A program made the position numbers and the translations under genes. A stretch of 64,000 nucleotides of DNA from Botryosphaeria dothidea (Eukaryota; Ascomycota; Dothideomycetes; Botryosphaeriales; Botryosphaeriaceae): the NCBI GenBank assembly GCA_011503125.2, contig WWBZ02000007.1, positions 372,001 through 436,000 on the forward strand. The letters are read 5' to 3'. Positions 1-11,308 of this stretch are shown piece by piece. The number at the start of each line of letters is the position of its first letter. Positions within the stretch are counted from its first letter, which is position 1. The notes beneath the pieces are model-generated. The model made no database searches. It saw nothing but the letters and a program-made list of their open reading frames with translations, and was not told the DNA's origin.

Positions 1-443
1 GCATGAACACCGGAGGCGTCGTGAATCCCCGCGCTGCCGGTTCGTTGCACAACATGGGTCGACCCGCGGGCTGCTTGCCGAGGGTCGCCGCTTTAACACT
101 TTTGCTTGCTTGCAAAGGTGCAACAGCAATTAACGCACGTACCACTCACACGGCAGGCTATCAGGCTGCACAACGGAACCATGTATATTTCCCGGCCCCT
201 GGAATGCAGCCACGTATTTAAAAGCACACGCGAGTGTAGATGCAGCGCATCCCTGCTCCTGCGCTTCCCTCACTTGCTGCGAATTTTAGCGATGCATGAA
301 ACTTCCTCGAATTTCCATGGCATCATGCAAGTTCCTATCAAGATGTCCTACGTGCTCTCCAGCTCGAGAAGACACTACAACTTTCGGCAAGACCATGCCT
401 TGTGCGCAACCCACCTTGTCCCGTCTAACTATTCTCCTCAGGC
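1..443. other. Upstream region of the 628-residue coiled-coil gene
   Basis: No convincing coding exon is seen here. A ctaac branch-like motif (425-429) followed by a pyrimidine run and an AG at 440-441 looks like an intron 3' end just before the chosen ATG at 444. The gene may therefore have a 5' intron whose upstream exon is untranslated or only a few codons long. One phase-compatible option is a GTGCGC donor just after the ATG at about 394, which would add only three residues. Confidence 0.4.
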
Positions 444-2330
444 ATGTCTCCAAGTACACAGGCCAGCGAAGATTCAGAGCCACATATCGACGAATGCGAT
501 CGGAAAGATAGCTTTGTCATGGACTCAGAGGTCCACCATCACCCGTCGCTTAATAACGCGTGCAACAACGAAGCCAGCAGCACGCAGACCAACCTGGCGT
601 TTAAAGCGACTGAGTCCATGAATGCCGAACGACCAATACCTGATCGATTGACAATGCAGCAAGAAATCGGGCCAAGTGGTACCCCACCCTCACCCAACAC
701 AGAGGATGAACAGCCTCAAGTCCGGATCGATTTACCGATGATCAATATTTCTGATCCAGACTCGGAGCCCCTTGAGTTCCGGCAGTCTCCTTTTTTGAAG
801 CAACCTCCTACCGAGTATATGGATGTGAGCCTGGAGAAGTGCAATGGAGCCCCCTTGACGCCGCCAAACTTCCATCGTTTTGTCAAAGCAGCCAACCGGA
901 AACAATCCTGGAGTCTCGACTCAGTGTCTCAAGCACGCTTTCCGCTACCCCCGCCCCCGCCACCCCCACCGCTTCCACCACTGCCGATGAATATAGCATT
1001 GTCTAGTCGCCCAAGCAAGCACATTCTTGAACGGCCTCAAGTCCGGCCTCCTCCTCATCCTCATCCACCACCACCACCACCACCACCTCCGCCGCCGCCG
1101 CCTCCGCCTCCTCCTCCGCCGCCTCATCCGCTTCCATCACAGCCCTCAAGTTCGCGTTACCCATCCCCACTTTCTCAGCCGCAAGCCCACGCTCAAGATC
1201 GAGACCGGCCAATTCTGCCGGGCTTGACAGAAGTACGCGTCAGGGAGTTTCTGGACCGCCTAGAGCAGATACAAGCTGACCAGGATAACCACCGCGAACA
1301 AAGAGAACACACAATGACAGAACGCGCCAGACTACGCAAATTAAGGAAAGAGCTTCAGCAGCGTCGAACCAAGACTCGTGATTTGGCAGCAAGCTTCATA
1401 AGTGAATTGCGTCAGATGTTCCTCCAAGCAAAGAAATATGATTTCAAGAGCATTTTAGAGCGGTATCAGGACGTGGAAAACGCCCATGATGAACTTGGTG
1501 AATATGAAGAAGACTTTGACGAGGAAGAACGGAAATATGATATCTTGGATTGGCAGTTGAGCCAGCATGAGGGAGACGTCGTGGGAGATCTCCTTGAAGA
1601 TATCGAGGAGCTCAAAATTGTCGCACAGCGCCCGGAGGAGGAAGAAATACATTCACCGAAGCCTGCGGTCGTGCCCACGTTTCTTTCTACTGAAAAAATG
1701 TTCCCGGATACAGGATCTTCTCCCAACTCTGCCGCGTCGGATGTCCAAGCAACACTCGAGCAATATTCCATGGACCCGTCCGGCCAACTGACTGAGGATT
1801 CTGGGTTGGATTCTGTTCCAGAGGACTCATCGCTCCCAGAGGAGCCGAAGGGTATAGATCTAGGACTGCTAGGACCGCACACTGGCCAAGTCTGCAAGAT
1901 CTCTGAGATTCGGACCCAAGTACTGGACTACTCTAGGAGGTTCTCCTCTCCAGAAAGCTCCAGGCCCCGGTTACTGCAGCTTCCAGGGCCTCTTGGACAT
2001 GCCAGGCGACCAAAAAGTGAAAGTGATTTAGCAGACATGGAGCCTGTTTGGCCGAACATCCGAGCACATGTGAGGGAGTGGATAATGGACACGCTGAAAG
2101 AATCTTCTTTCCAAAAAGCGCTTGCCAAAGCTCAACTTGACATCAAGGATATTGATGAGAAGACTTGGTGGGACCTTCTCAAGGAGGTTTGGCCCTCTGA
2201 TGCCACCAACCAGGATTTGTGGGTTGATATCGAGAATGAAGATGACGAATTCTCGGAAGAGAGAGAGAACCCATCCGGAGCTGGAATTGAAGGTACTCCT
2301 GAAGTTTCGCATCTACTTCAGTCTTGGTGA
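444..2330 (+). CDS. Hypothetical coiled-coil protein with poly-proline/histidine tract
   Basis: Uninterrupted 628-residue reading frame; function not recognised. The N-terminal third is Ser/Pro/Asn-rich and looks disordered. Two proline-rich blocks lie at about residues 167-182 and 200-230, the second mixed with histidines. From about 260 to 400 the protein is rich in E, K, R and Q with heptad-like spacing, so a coiled coil is likely. A conserved-looking C-terminal patch holds RPKSESDL and, shortly after, a W-containing helix (VREWIMDTL), then WWDLLKEVW. The order of these elements (helical pair, KSE-L motif, R-x-x-W helix) recurs in the protein at 7481-9051, so the two are probably diverged members of one fungal family. 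The start at 444 is the first ATG after an intron-acceptor-like site. Confidence 0.8.
   Translation: MSPSTQASEDSEPHIDECDRKDSFVMDSEVHHHPSLNNACNNEASSTQTNLAFKATESMNAERPIPDRLTMQQEIGPSGTPPSPNTEDEQPQVRIDLPMINISDPDSEPLEFRQSPFLKQPPTEYMDVSLEKCNGAPLTPPNFHRFVKAANRKQSWSLDSVSQARFPLPPPPPPPPLPPLPMNIALSSRPSKHILERPQVRPPPHPHPPPPPPPPPPPPPPPPPPPPHPLPSQPSSSRYPSPLSQPQAHAQDRDRPILPGLTEVRVREFLDRLEQIQADQDNHREQREHTMTERARLRKLRKELQQRRTKTRDLAASFISELRQMFLQAKKYDFKSILERYQDVENAHDELGEYEEDFDEEERKYDILDWQLSQHEGDVVGDLLEDIEELKIVAQRPEEEEIHSPKPAVVPTFLSTEKMFPDTGSSPNSAASDVQATLEQYSMDPSGQLTEDSGLDSVPEDSSLPEEPKGIDLGLLGPHTGQVCKISEIRTQVLDYSRRFSSPESSRPRLLQLPGPLGHARRPKSESDLADMEPVWPNIRAHVREWIMDTLKESSFQKALAKAQLDIKDIDEKTWWDLLKEVWPSDATNQDLWVDIENEDDEFSEERENPSGAGIEGTPEVSHLLQSW
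951..1135 (+). repeat. Proline-codon (CCN) low-complexity tract inside the coding region
   Basis: Runs of CCN codons with interspersed CAC/CAT encode poly-Pro/His. Such tracts are slippage-prone and suggest SH3/WW/profilin-type binding, but no partner is visible in the window. Confidence 0.8.
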
Positions 2331-4776
2331 TGAAGATACCCTTGCTTGTACAAAGAAATATCCTTTTTTTTTTTTTTTGGAAGCCTCGTTGCCCTGCAGT
2401 TTGCCCAGGCACTTTATTCCTAGAGAACAATCGGCCGACGAGAGGCATTGCAGGTGAAAGTGGTAGATGAAGAGCTCTTGCAGATAGGGAGTAAAAGCAG
2501 CGGCACATTGTGCTCGCTTCGATTCTTGGCTTCGCTGCCCCGCTGGGCCGACCCGTTGGTCAGGTGGGGCCGTCGGACGGGAAGCTGCATCATGGGCTGC
2601 GGCCCATGCAATCCTTCCAGCACTGTCTCATGATCTTACCCGCCGCCTTGCAGGCATCTTGTTCGTCTATCATCCAGCCGTCCGGGTTGCTCGGAAGGCC
2701 ACCAAGGCCACCAAGTCATCTCCCCGACCATGTTGTGGTCCTCAACAGCCTATCAAATCCCGTGCGCGCCCCTTCCGACTGCCTCAAGTGTGCTGGAAAG
2801 GAAGCTGTCTGGGTCAGGCTGGTCTGTGAATCACTATTCGCAATCCCCCACGTCAGCAATACGCTGTCGGTGAGACGTGTGCGGCCCAGGGCGCCTGCCG
2901 CACGATCGACCCGTCTCTGCCTTTTAGCCTGCGAGCTGCGGGCGCTAGGTGCGGCGCGCGCTCAGGTGGTTGTACAAGGAAGGGGTGTCTCGTTTCGCGT
3001 TCAGCGCCTGTGCCTTTGCGACCGGAGCAATCAGCCTTATTGGGTTTCTGCAAATGTCCCCTGCCAATGGCGCAAAGCCGTGACTTCTCCAACACTATCT
3101 TTGTTGACTCACTCTGCGGAGATACCGTGCAGAAAGCGGAGCACCATCCTTTTGTTCATTGGATCGAAGTCGGGATTGCTTGAAGCTCGTGGCATGTCGT
3201 TATCTGCTCGAGCAAAGTATGCAACTTTGCTGGATGTCCGTTTGCTATGCACTTGTCCACATGACGTGGGGAATGCGAGGATTCAAGGTTCTGACCTTGA
3301 CCTGGGCGGCTGGTAATTGGTTGAGGTCACAGGCTCCAAATTCCATTTTCTTACTGTGAACCGACCCCGTCCCTGTCCCTCAGCCATGCCGTAAGGCAAC
3401 GGATTCTATTCGGGGCAGGCAAAGACGTCAAGGCAAATCAGAGATACAGCAGGCTGAAGTGCTTCGCATGCCTGGTTGGTGCAGCTGCTGCGACTTGCAC
3501 TGCATCGTTCTTGTGCTCACACCATCATTGCAGTTCTGATACCGATCTCGAGCACCACTGGCCACGCAGAGCCTCCAAACTGCCGTACTCCACCAGCGGT
3601 GCGGGGTAGAAAGCTCTTGGGGGCATCAGAATCTCCAATGACACAGCAAATAATGAGCCTGCCTTTTCTTTCATGTGTACGCGGCACAGCAACTCAGCCT
3701 GCGTGTGACCTTACCTCCAATGAATATCCAACCAGGACGCCTCAGCTACAGCATAAGCAGAAACGGAGCTCCCAAATCGGAGATCGTCTCATCAGCAGGC
3801 GGAAGCTCGAGTGTTGCTCTCGATGCCCACATCTGTATTTCCAATACCTGGTTGGAGACATGCGGCTTATCAAGGCGCAATGCAAAGGCGCAGTCATGAG
3901 CTTACCTTTCTCAGCTGACTCTTGCAAATAAAAGGCACAGAATGATGCCACGACACGATTGGTGGGATCCAAAGGAACGTCCGATTGGCACTTCTCGCCC
4001 AGGCATACGGGCCCCCGTGTATTATCTGGCTGACCGCGGGCGGCAGGCACTGCAATGAGTGGGATACATGAGATGGAAGCCCTGAGGCTGAAGAACCGAT
4101 ATCCAAGCTATCCACTGGCTGTAGGTAATTCCGAAAAGGATATACAGTGGCTCAACATGCAGACACGATCCGGCCCAATTGTTGTGATAATAGTAGCGTA
4201 CCTGCATGAAGGGTGTGTTAATTAGCGTAGCGACGTGCGGGCCAATTCTATGGGAGCTCAGCCTCCTCTGAGGAAAGTGCTGGTTATGTGTTTGTTGGTC
4301 GAGGACAGCCTTGTCCCCAAACCTCCCACGAATGACATCGAAGACTTTTGGGAACATGATACCCACTGCGAGAAACCGGCTTCAGCTTCACCCACTTGAT
4401 CTCACATGCTACGAAAGTGTCTGCAGCAGAATTGTTTGGGCGGCTCAGGTGGCGAGCCAATCATGCGTCAGAGATAGCGAGCATTTGATGATCGGGAAAT
4501 AGTAGCGAGAACTTGTGGAGGCGTTCCTATGAATGATAAGATCTGAAGCCCCGCATGACCGGCATTCTGGCGAGCACGACCAGAAAGAAAGCTGACAATC
4601 GGGGTTATTTGCGGCCACTACCAGCCCCGTGACGGCGCGACGGGAAGAACCGCTTATTCGCGCTATAAGCAGCGTCTCATCGTCTTACGCCGGAGCTGCG
4701 AGCCTGACGTACTGAATCACGCCAGCACGTTCCGAGCAGCTCACCGGTAAAAGCTAAAGACGGGGCTCACTTCCAT

Positions 4777-5275
4777 TTAATCCCTTGAAGACCGCAGCAG
4801 CAGCCGCACGCTTTCAAGATAAGCAGCCCACGTACCCGACCTCCACGTGTACCGAGTTTCAACGAGCGCGAAAGCGAGGCGTTGCAGTGCCACGCTCGGA
4901 TTCCTGCCGATGACAGCGCACACCCTGCCTCCTTCGGCAATGCCGATTTTAGCAACACTGCAGCTCCCCCAACTATCGATCGTCTTGCCAACCATGCTCG
5001 CACGTGCTTGCCGAATCAGGCCGCGCTCGTGAAGCACGAGAGCCATCCAGGCATCCGGTGACGCAACGGTGCATCCCGGAGCCATCCGCAAAGCAGGTTT
5101 CACGGCAGCATCCATTCACGAACACGTCCAATGGCCGATACGCGCCTTCCGCCACTTCCACTGCCTTCCGTTTCATCGCCAGCGCCGGCGAGGCAGTGCT
5201 GGAGCGCTCCTCTACGAGCGACAGACCACCGATTGGCAGAGCGTCCCGCCAGGCACGAAGTTTATTCAAGACCAT
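4777..5275 (-). pseudogene. Possible frame-broken gene fragment, unidentified
   Basis: Two overlapping minus-strand frames look more protein-like than their surroundings. The upstream one begins at 5275 (MVLNKLRAWRDALPIGG) and stays plausible to about 5115. The second continues to 4777 and holds KTIDSWGSCSVAKIGIAEGG and ALQRLAFALVETR. Joining them needs one frame change near 5080-5115, with no obvious intron. It could be a relic of a small gene or a chance overlap in GC-rich DNA. Family not recognised. Confidence 0.25.
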
Positions 5276-5713
5276 ACGGAGGCACTGACAGCTTCCTTTC
5301 CTGAGCTTGCCTGTCGTTCGACGCGACCCTGATCGTCAGATGTGCGCGCTCGCCTCCCCCAACCGACTGGCTGCCCTCGACCGGTGAAGCTGTACAAGAG
5401 CTTTCTGGGAAGGATGATATCATAAGATTATGCCCGGGCGTTGGGAGCAAAAGTGCTGCCTGAATTTCCTTGACCATTTAACAGCGCGCGCACCCCTCGC
5501 ACAATGCGGAGTTCTCTTCGAATACCACCAATTCCTTACCAACAAGCGTTGTATACCGTCTTGATCCGCTCGTCAAAAGTACCGAGATACCGCTGCACCG
5601 GGAACGCCCAGACTCAGTGTATGTGGAGCGACGGTGCGCAGAAGCAGAACCGCATGTCCTCCTCGCAAGGAAGGTAAATTGTCCCAGCGGGTTGCGATAA
5701 CTGTGTGTGTCTC

Positions 5714-5739
5714 AGAGAGAGAGAGAGAGAGAGAGAGAG
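5714..5739. repeat. (AG)13 microsatellite
   Basis: Perfect AG dinucleotide run of 26 nt, about 260 bp upstream of the small gene at 6000. GA/CT tracts are common in fungal promoters and 5' UTRs. Confidence 0.95.
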
Positions 5740-5999
5740 CTACAGCCAGGACCAAGTGCTAAACTTATCACTGCGTGTTGGATAAGTACTCTCCTTGTGT
5801 CTTCCCTTGGTTAACGGCAAGGCGCCTTGGGGAAAAAAACAGGGGTGCGCAAAATCCCACCACGGCATCTTCCACTGACACGGCCCGCCATCACGACGCC
5901 AGCGGCGCGTCGCCCTCCGCGCGCAAGAAGACTCCAGCAGACAGACGAGGCGCCGCCGCCGGAGACGCGCGGGAGCAGGGAAGGCCGACGACGACGACG

Positions 6000-6266
6000 A
6001 TGCAGCGACGCGACACGGCGCACCACCCGGCGTCGGATTCGGAGCAAGGGAGGCTGCCGAGGGGCTCCGCCGAGGACATGCGGCGCTTCCAGGACGGCGA
6101 CGAGGTGACGATGGCCATCGAGGACCGGGGCCAGCTCGTGCGCGCCAGCTTCGTCGTGCGGCGCGGCCAGCTCGACCGGCAGGGCCGCTGGGAGTACCAG
6201 CTGTGGCATGACAACGGCACGTCGTACGATGGGGGCCAGTGGTTCCGCGAGACCGAACTGAGCTGA
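6000..6266 (+). CDS. Small hypothetical protein (88 residues)
   Basis: The frame stays open upstream to 5775, but the upstream part is low-complexity (Ala/Arg/Thr-rich) and the ATG at 6000 gives the compact protein. After a polar N-terminus, residues about 28-88 form a single small domain with alternating hydrophobic residues: DGDEVTMAIEDRG, then SFVVRRGQLDRQGRWEYQLW, ending in GGQWFRETELS. This resembles the short all-beta SH3/Tudor/KOW-like modules seen in many small fungal proteins, but it is not assigned to a family. A T-rich tract at about 6286-6312 follows the stop. Codons mostly end in C or G, as in other genes here. Confidence 0.6.
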   Translation: MQRRDTAHHPASDSEQGRLPRGSAEDMRRFQDGDEVTMAIEDRGQLVRASFVVRRGQLDRQGRWEYQLWHDNGTSYDGGQWFRETELS

Positions 6267-7480
6267 CGGAGGACCGCTCGTTTTCTTTTTGCCCTTCCTT
6301 CTTTTTTTTCCCTTGCGCTTGCGCGGACAGGCCCCCGCTGCTGATGCGTGCCCGAGCTTGGCGGTTACTATGCTATGCTTTCTTTGCTTTTTCTTTGGCC
6401 ATGTTCTGGGATAGACGGTTGACAGCGCGCGGAACGCCCACCGCTTTTTTCCCTTTCGTTCTTTGCATTCCTGGGACGTTGGGGGTAGGGCGGACACATG
6501 AATGTTGTACGACAGGACGCACAAACGGACATGATCGAGAAATCTAGCCTATAACTATGCCCCTGACTCAGCTCCAATATTCATGCACGTGGGGGCACGG
6601 TTTGCCTACTTTGCCTGCGGAGCTCCTGCCACCGGGCGGCTGGATAGGGCAGCGCAAGCCCCTGACCCGACGAGCTGTTGGACCCACACTGAACCCTGCA
6701 TCATGCATCCCTACCTCTACCAGTCTTGCAAGTGACGGATTTGATTCCGGAGGATGGCGGTCTTGGAAGCTGGCCCTCCTGCAATTCGTGCTTCTGAATT
6801 TGTCCTAGGGAAGGATAGGACGCGCTAAGTGGCCTGTGGGGGGGACCGTGTCTTGCGTGGTTTGCTGCGGATGCTCAGCTGACCCTCCGGCGGACCTACT
6901 GCGCTTCTTGGTTGTAAGACTCATAGCTCAGGCGCTTGTGGCTGGAGGCCAGGTCTATCATTGCCTTCCGCTATGGAGGAACGATGCCAAGAATCGAAGT
7001 GATTGGTAGGGTTGGATGAAAGGAACATGGGCTCATCCTTGTGCTTACAGGATAAGTTCCGATCACCTTGATTACTTACCACCACCAATGTAATAAAGGG
7101 AAACAGTTGGGAGCACCGCATGCATAGAGTGGTTGCATGGTAGACATAATATTCACCTGAAATGTGTGATGGTAACGTCATGAGGCGCAATGGTGTCAAA
7201 CGCTTGGACGCTAGTGAAAGGTTGATGTAGGTGTAAAGAAAGAACCGTTTTCTGGTTGGAGATCACTCGGAATTCCAGTAATTTATATTCAATGAGAAAC
7301 CTGTAGAGCGTACCCTGACACCAACGCCTCAAAACGTCGAATCGAACACAAGAAAAGTATATTCTCGTAGGATATCAAGTCTTTGATGGTATTTCCGGGT
7401 ATTTAAATAGTTCGGGTCGACGAAAAGGGGGTTTAGAGAAAACCAATTTCAACAGTCCGCATGACTCCAAGCACAAAAGT
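6267..7480. other. Intergenic region, no gene seen
   Basis: Convergent region between the 88-residue gene and the minus-strand gene ending at 7481. Only short ORFs without recognisable features occur. It should hold both 3' UTRs. Confidence 0.6.
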
Positions 7481-9051
7481 TCAAGAGGGTTTTGATGATT
7501 TCTGAGGAGGCTCCCGCTCCGAGCTGAACTGGGGTGAGATGGTGCTTGGACTTGAAATGTTCCTTTTCTGTCCGAGTTGGGAATCCTCAATATCTTGCCA
7601 GGAATCCAAGGAAGACCGTGGCCGTGAGAGATCCTGGAGCAATGGCGTTTCGCATCCTGATCCTAATGCGGGATCTGTTCCCTGGATCTCCCCGGTTCGG
7701 TCCTCTTCAATGGCAAGCATTTCGGGTTCTCCGGCTTCATCACTCCGCGCTTCTTCCAGCCACGTGTTGATCCTTTCTCTTGGGTTGGCAAACGGTGGGA
7801 TGATTTCATGACGGTCAGACAGGAAGGACTGCTCCAGGTTGGCCTCAGATTTCGGGGAGTGTGCCCAGGACTGGGCTTTCTGAACCTGTTCTCCGGCTGT
7901 TTCTCCGGCTTGAGCGCCTGTATCTGGCATTTGCGGGTGTCCTGGAAGGAGATCACGTTGAACGCATTCTGCTTCTAACCTGGCAACTTCATTCCGTTTG
8001 CGGCGCAATTCCCTCTGCATTGTTTCTTTATCCTGGTTGTACTGGGTATAAAACTCGAGATCTGGGGGAGATATGGGTTTTCCGAGGTCGGCTCTTGTCT
8101 CTCTCTCAGCTCGTTCGTATGCGAAGGTGTCTTCAAGCTCGGCAAGGCGCTCCTCAAGAACTGGAATATCTGACTTTTTGTCATAGAACTTCTCGAGTAG
8201 TACTCTTCGGTGGCCAGATCCACGGCTTATTGTGCTCTCGGATGCAGGATGAGAGGCTTTGTCTGGCATCTGTGCAGTCTTGAGTATGGATGGGATAGCA
8301 GTTCGCAAGTCGCCGAAGAACCCGTTCTCTTCCTTTCCGAAATCGTATTCAAGCTGATTGAGTTGTGCTTCAAGTTCTTTCGTGTGATCAATATGGCGAA
8401 ACAGGTCATCTTGAGAGCGTTGTATGTGTCTGATTGATGCCAGCAACGGGGCGATGCTCTCAGGGGGTGCGTTATCTGTCGAGAAGGCTTCAAGCTGAAC
8501 TTGAAATGCACCCTGGGCTTCTCGATAGTCAGACATTCGCTGTCGCAGTGCTGCTCTCTGCTCAATCACACCAATGCGAGTCTCTATAGCTTCGTTACGC
8601 TGACTCTGCAGGTGGTAGTGTCGTTGGAACAGATTGTCATAATCATTGGAGGCCATGTCTGAATTCCTGTCTCGAGAGGGTGAGTTTGAGCGGTCCTGCA
8701 TTGGTGGTCTGATTGTAGGTGCGAAGTTTTCGGCCAAGACGGGATCTTGCGGTTGCTTTGAGCCGCCGAGGTTTGCAAGCTCAGACCCGCTTGACACAGC
8801 TGGTGTATTGGATTCATTCCGATCAAGTATTGTCTCTTCCGTCGACATTCCACTTCTTCCTTCAATGGGCTGCGCGATGAGCTGTTCATTTGGGCGTTGC
8901 TTCGGGCTACGAGAGACGTGTCCACTCCCAAACTCAATTGGAGCACGGAGCCTGCGAGTCTCAGCTTCGGGCAGTAACACCTATATATCACTTACCCAAC
9001 GTCCCGGCTCGGTCCCGGGGCCGTGCCAAAGCAACCCTCCGTTTCGGACAT
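7481..9051 (-). CDS. Hypothetical coiled-coil protein, diverged relative of the 444-2330 product
   Basis: Two exons: 9051-8996 and 8951-7481. The intron (8995-8952, 44 bp) has a GTAAGT donor, a gctgag branch-like site and a CAG acceptor, and it joins a short N-terminus (MSETEGCFG...) in phase to the long exon, giving 508 residues. If that intron is wrong, the first ATG of the long exon is at 8848 (455 residues). The protein is Ser-rich at the start, then has long E/Q/R/K helices (for example RAALRQRMSDYREAQ, ELEAQLNQLEYDFGKEE, LEERLAELEDTFAYE) that should form coiled coils. A C-terminal HSPKSEANL motif is followed by an R-x-x-x-W helix (RERINTWLEEA). The same order occurs in the 444-2330 protein. 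Function unknown. Confidence 0.75.
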
Positions 9052-9619
9052 GTCATGATACGGCTGACAAGCCCCCACGTAATCAGCAGGTCGAAGTGGC
9101 GTCCGAGAGCGACGCCATGGACGATGGGAGCTGAGAGAGGAAGGCACATCGAACGCGACCGTGGGCCGCCCAAAGGAGCTAGGTGCATACTTAAGCCCAG
9201 CGGGCTGTGTTACCTTGCTAGGCCAGCGGCCCGCGCCGGAGAGGCGACAGAATAGCGTGAAACCCTTATCATCCGCCGGCACAACCACGAGTACCCGACA
9301 GAGCGGACGAGGTGTAGCGTGATGCCTGGTGGCTTTGTGCTGAAGCGAGTCAAATGGCGGCCGTCCGCCTGCCCTACTGACCCCGCTCGTCCGCCGTCCC
9401 GTGTGGGCCAATTATCCACATCTCTGCCGCGATGCAGGTTTTGCTGGCCGTGGAGAATGCGCCGATCCGTGCGTCAAGCTGCATCATTCTCACCCACCAT
9501 ACCGTCGCTGGAATCAGCTCCGCGAAATCTACTTGCAGAGCCGCACGGCCTAGATAAACGGCCTTTTCATGGTCAGAGCTCCGCCGTACCCGACACGTCG
9601 TGCCAATGCTTGCAGCAAC
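9052..9619. promoter_or_regulatory. Shared divergent promoter region
   Basis: Lies between the 5' ends of the coiled-coil gene (minus) and the DUF6590 gene (plus), so it should hold both promoters. No clear TATA box or known operator was identified. Confidence 0.5.
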
Positions 9620-10684
9620 ATGGCGTCACAAAATCCTTGGGAATGGGATGAAGCCCGACAAGAGTACTACTATTGGGATGCTGTTAGCGAGTGTTACGTC
9701 TACCAACACAGCGGCCCCGTGTCTCCCGAAGGTACTGCCTACCAATCTCCCCAGGGCAGTGCCCAGGCCAACGTCCAGACCAACGTCGAAGATGGCCCTC
9801 CCGAGCGGATCACCGAGGCAGGGGCCCTGCAGTCGGGAATAAATGCCCACAAAAAGATACGCGAAACACCGGGGGACAGAGAAATGTTGGATCCTCGTAA
9901 GTTCGACTCAAGACCCTGGGAAAGAAAGTCCACTAAGAGCTCCAGGATTCCAAAAGCACTATCCAGGCAGAGAGTTCTACAAAGTCGGCAAGGTATTCAA
10001 GGTCCTCTGGCCGGAACCCGCAGGGAACCCGCAGGCCGGTGTGACTTTCATCACTGGCCCTGAAACATTCAATGAGCCTATCTTCGCCAAGATCCGGTGG
10101 TTTGTCGTTATCCGCGAAGGGCGAGACTGCTGTACATGTTTGTAAGTAAAGTGGAGATCTTTCGAGGGAGAGACTCCCATTAATCTGACACCTTCCATAG
10201 ACCAATCCAGACGTACAACGGACAGGGGGTGGCTAAAGCGGGAGTGATCAAGGAGGAGCACTCTGTAGTTTACACATCATCCTCTCCGCCAGCATCTCCC
10301 GACTGGGAGGATCCATATGGTCAGATGCTAGAGCCCATTCGCGTCCTCGCAAAGAACCCGGCAGAGTCCAAAATGGACTACATGTCCCGTCTGAATTACG
10401 CAAAGCCATACACGGTGGAGCACAACGTCAAGTCCCTCGACTTCGGTGATGTTCCCCGTGATTGGCTGCCAACTCTGCTCCAGAATTTCGCTTCTGCCCT
10501 GCAGCTGGGACAGGCTCAACATCCCGGCTCCTCACCCTCATACACTTACTCATCCAGTCCCACTTCGAGTAGAAGTGAGCAACAATACCCTCCTTCGAAC
10601 CGTGGATCGGGACAGTATGGCAGTGCGGGATATTACGGGGGCCAGCCAACCAGATACAACCCCCAAGGCTACAACTACCAGTGA
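9620..10684 (+). CDS. DUF6590-domain protein
   Basis: Three exons: 9620-9896, 9946-10141 and 10201-10684, giving 318 residues. The introns (49 and 59 bp) were placed because they join the frames into one continuous domain. The start MASQNPWEWDEARQEYYYWD is the first ATG of a sensible N-terminus with aromatic, OCRE/WW-like repeats of W and Y. The centre carries the hallmarks of fungal DUF6590: FYKVGKVFKVLWPEP, then IRWFVVIREGRDCCTCL, PIQTYNGQGVAKAGV, and finally SRLNYAKPYTVEHNVK. The C-terminus is Ser/Tyr/Gly-rich and looks disordered. Molecular function of the domain is not established; it is widespread and often multicopy in Pezizomycotina. Family call secure, role unknown. Confidence 0.9.
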
Positions 10685-11298
10685 GACCACCGGGGAAGTC
10701 CGATCATTGAAGCAGAATACGTCCCAATCCAGAAGCATGCGGCAGGATCCATCCATCACGTTCATCTTTTCTTTAATGAGTAACGGCCCGTTAGCTTACC
10801 CTTGCGTCTCAATAACGAATCTCAAATATTTCCAAATGCTGTGGTCCATGCTGTAGAATTCGTCCATTCGAGGCCTCGGCATTTCCGAGCGTCAGCTGGT
10901 CCAGACAGTTCTTTCATGAAAAGAATGCGGCCACCCCGAGTAGTAGAACACCCACGTGCACTTCCCAATACCGCATGCTGTGCCACATTGCTTTGTATTC
11001 GCTTCCATTCCCAGCTCTTCTGCCGAAAACCATGCACTGTTCGCCACCGGTGGGTCCGCGGCGCTCGGTCCATCCCGCTTGGTCGAAAAAAGTTCGTAGC
11101 GGCCTGAAAACGCCACAGCCCAACCATGCCAGCGCTCATGCGCAAAGGGATGATGCTCTTCAATGTGTCGGCGCTGGCCCAGTCAACGTCCAGTCAGTGT
11201 CCAGTCCACACCAGGTCGACCGCGATCCTGGGCACGTCTCCGGGTGGCAAAACAACAACACCACTTCCTTAACACCACGTCCATTCTATCCAGGGAGC
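10685..11298. other. Intergenic region before tRNA-Asp
   Basis: No gene supported. Several overlapping ORFs occur on both strands without recognisable content. Confidence 0.6.
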
Positions 11299-11302
11299 AA
11301 AA
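11299..11302 (-). terminator. RNA polymerase III terminator of tRNA-Asp
   Basis: AAAA on the plus strand is TTTT on the transcribed strand, six bases beyond the tRNA 3' end. Confidence 0.6.
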
Positions 11303-11308
11303 GAAGGA

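Larger units (their letters stand above)
2331..5999. other. 3.7-kb stretch without a convincing gene
   Basis: Contains a T-rich run just after the stop (about 2363-2379), the probable 3' UTR of the preceding gene. Several ORFs of 60-268 codons occur on both strands but lack recognisable domains or spliceable partners. The longest (2510-3316 on +) is Cys/Arg/Ser-rich in the way chance ORFs in GC-rich DNA are. The only coding-like signal is a frame-broken ORF pair on the minus strand at 4777-5275, listed separately. No RNA gene was recognised. Confidence 0.5.

Noticed and set aside
2510..3316. 268-codon plus-strand ORF
   Set aside because: No recognisable domain, Cys/Arg/Ser-rich composition, no introns joining it to neighbours, and codon choice unlike the confident genes.
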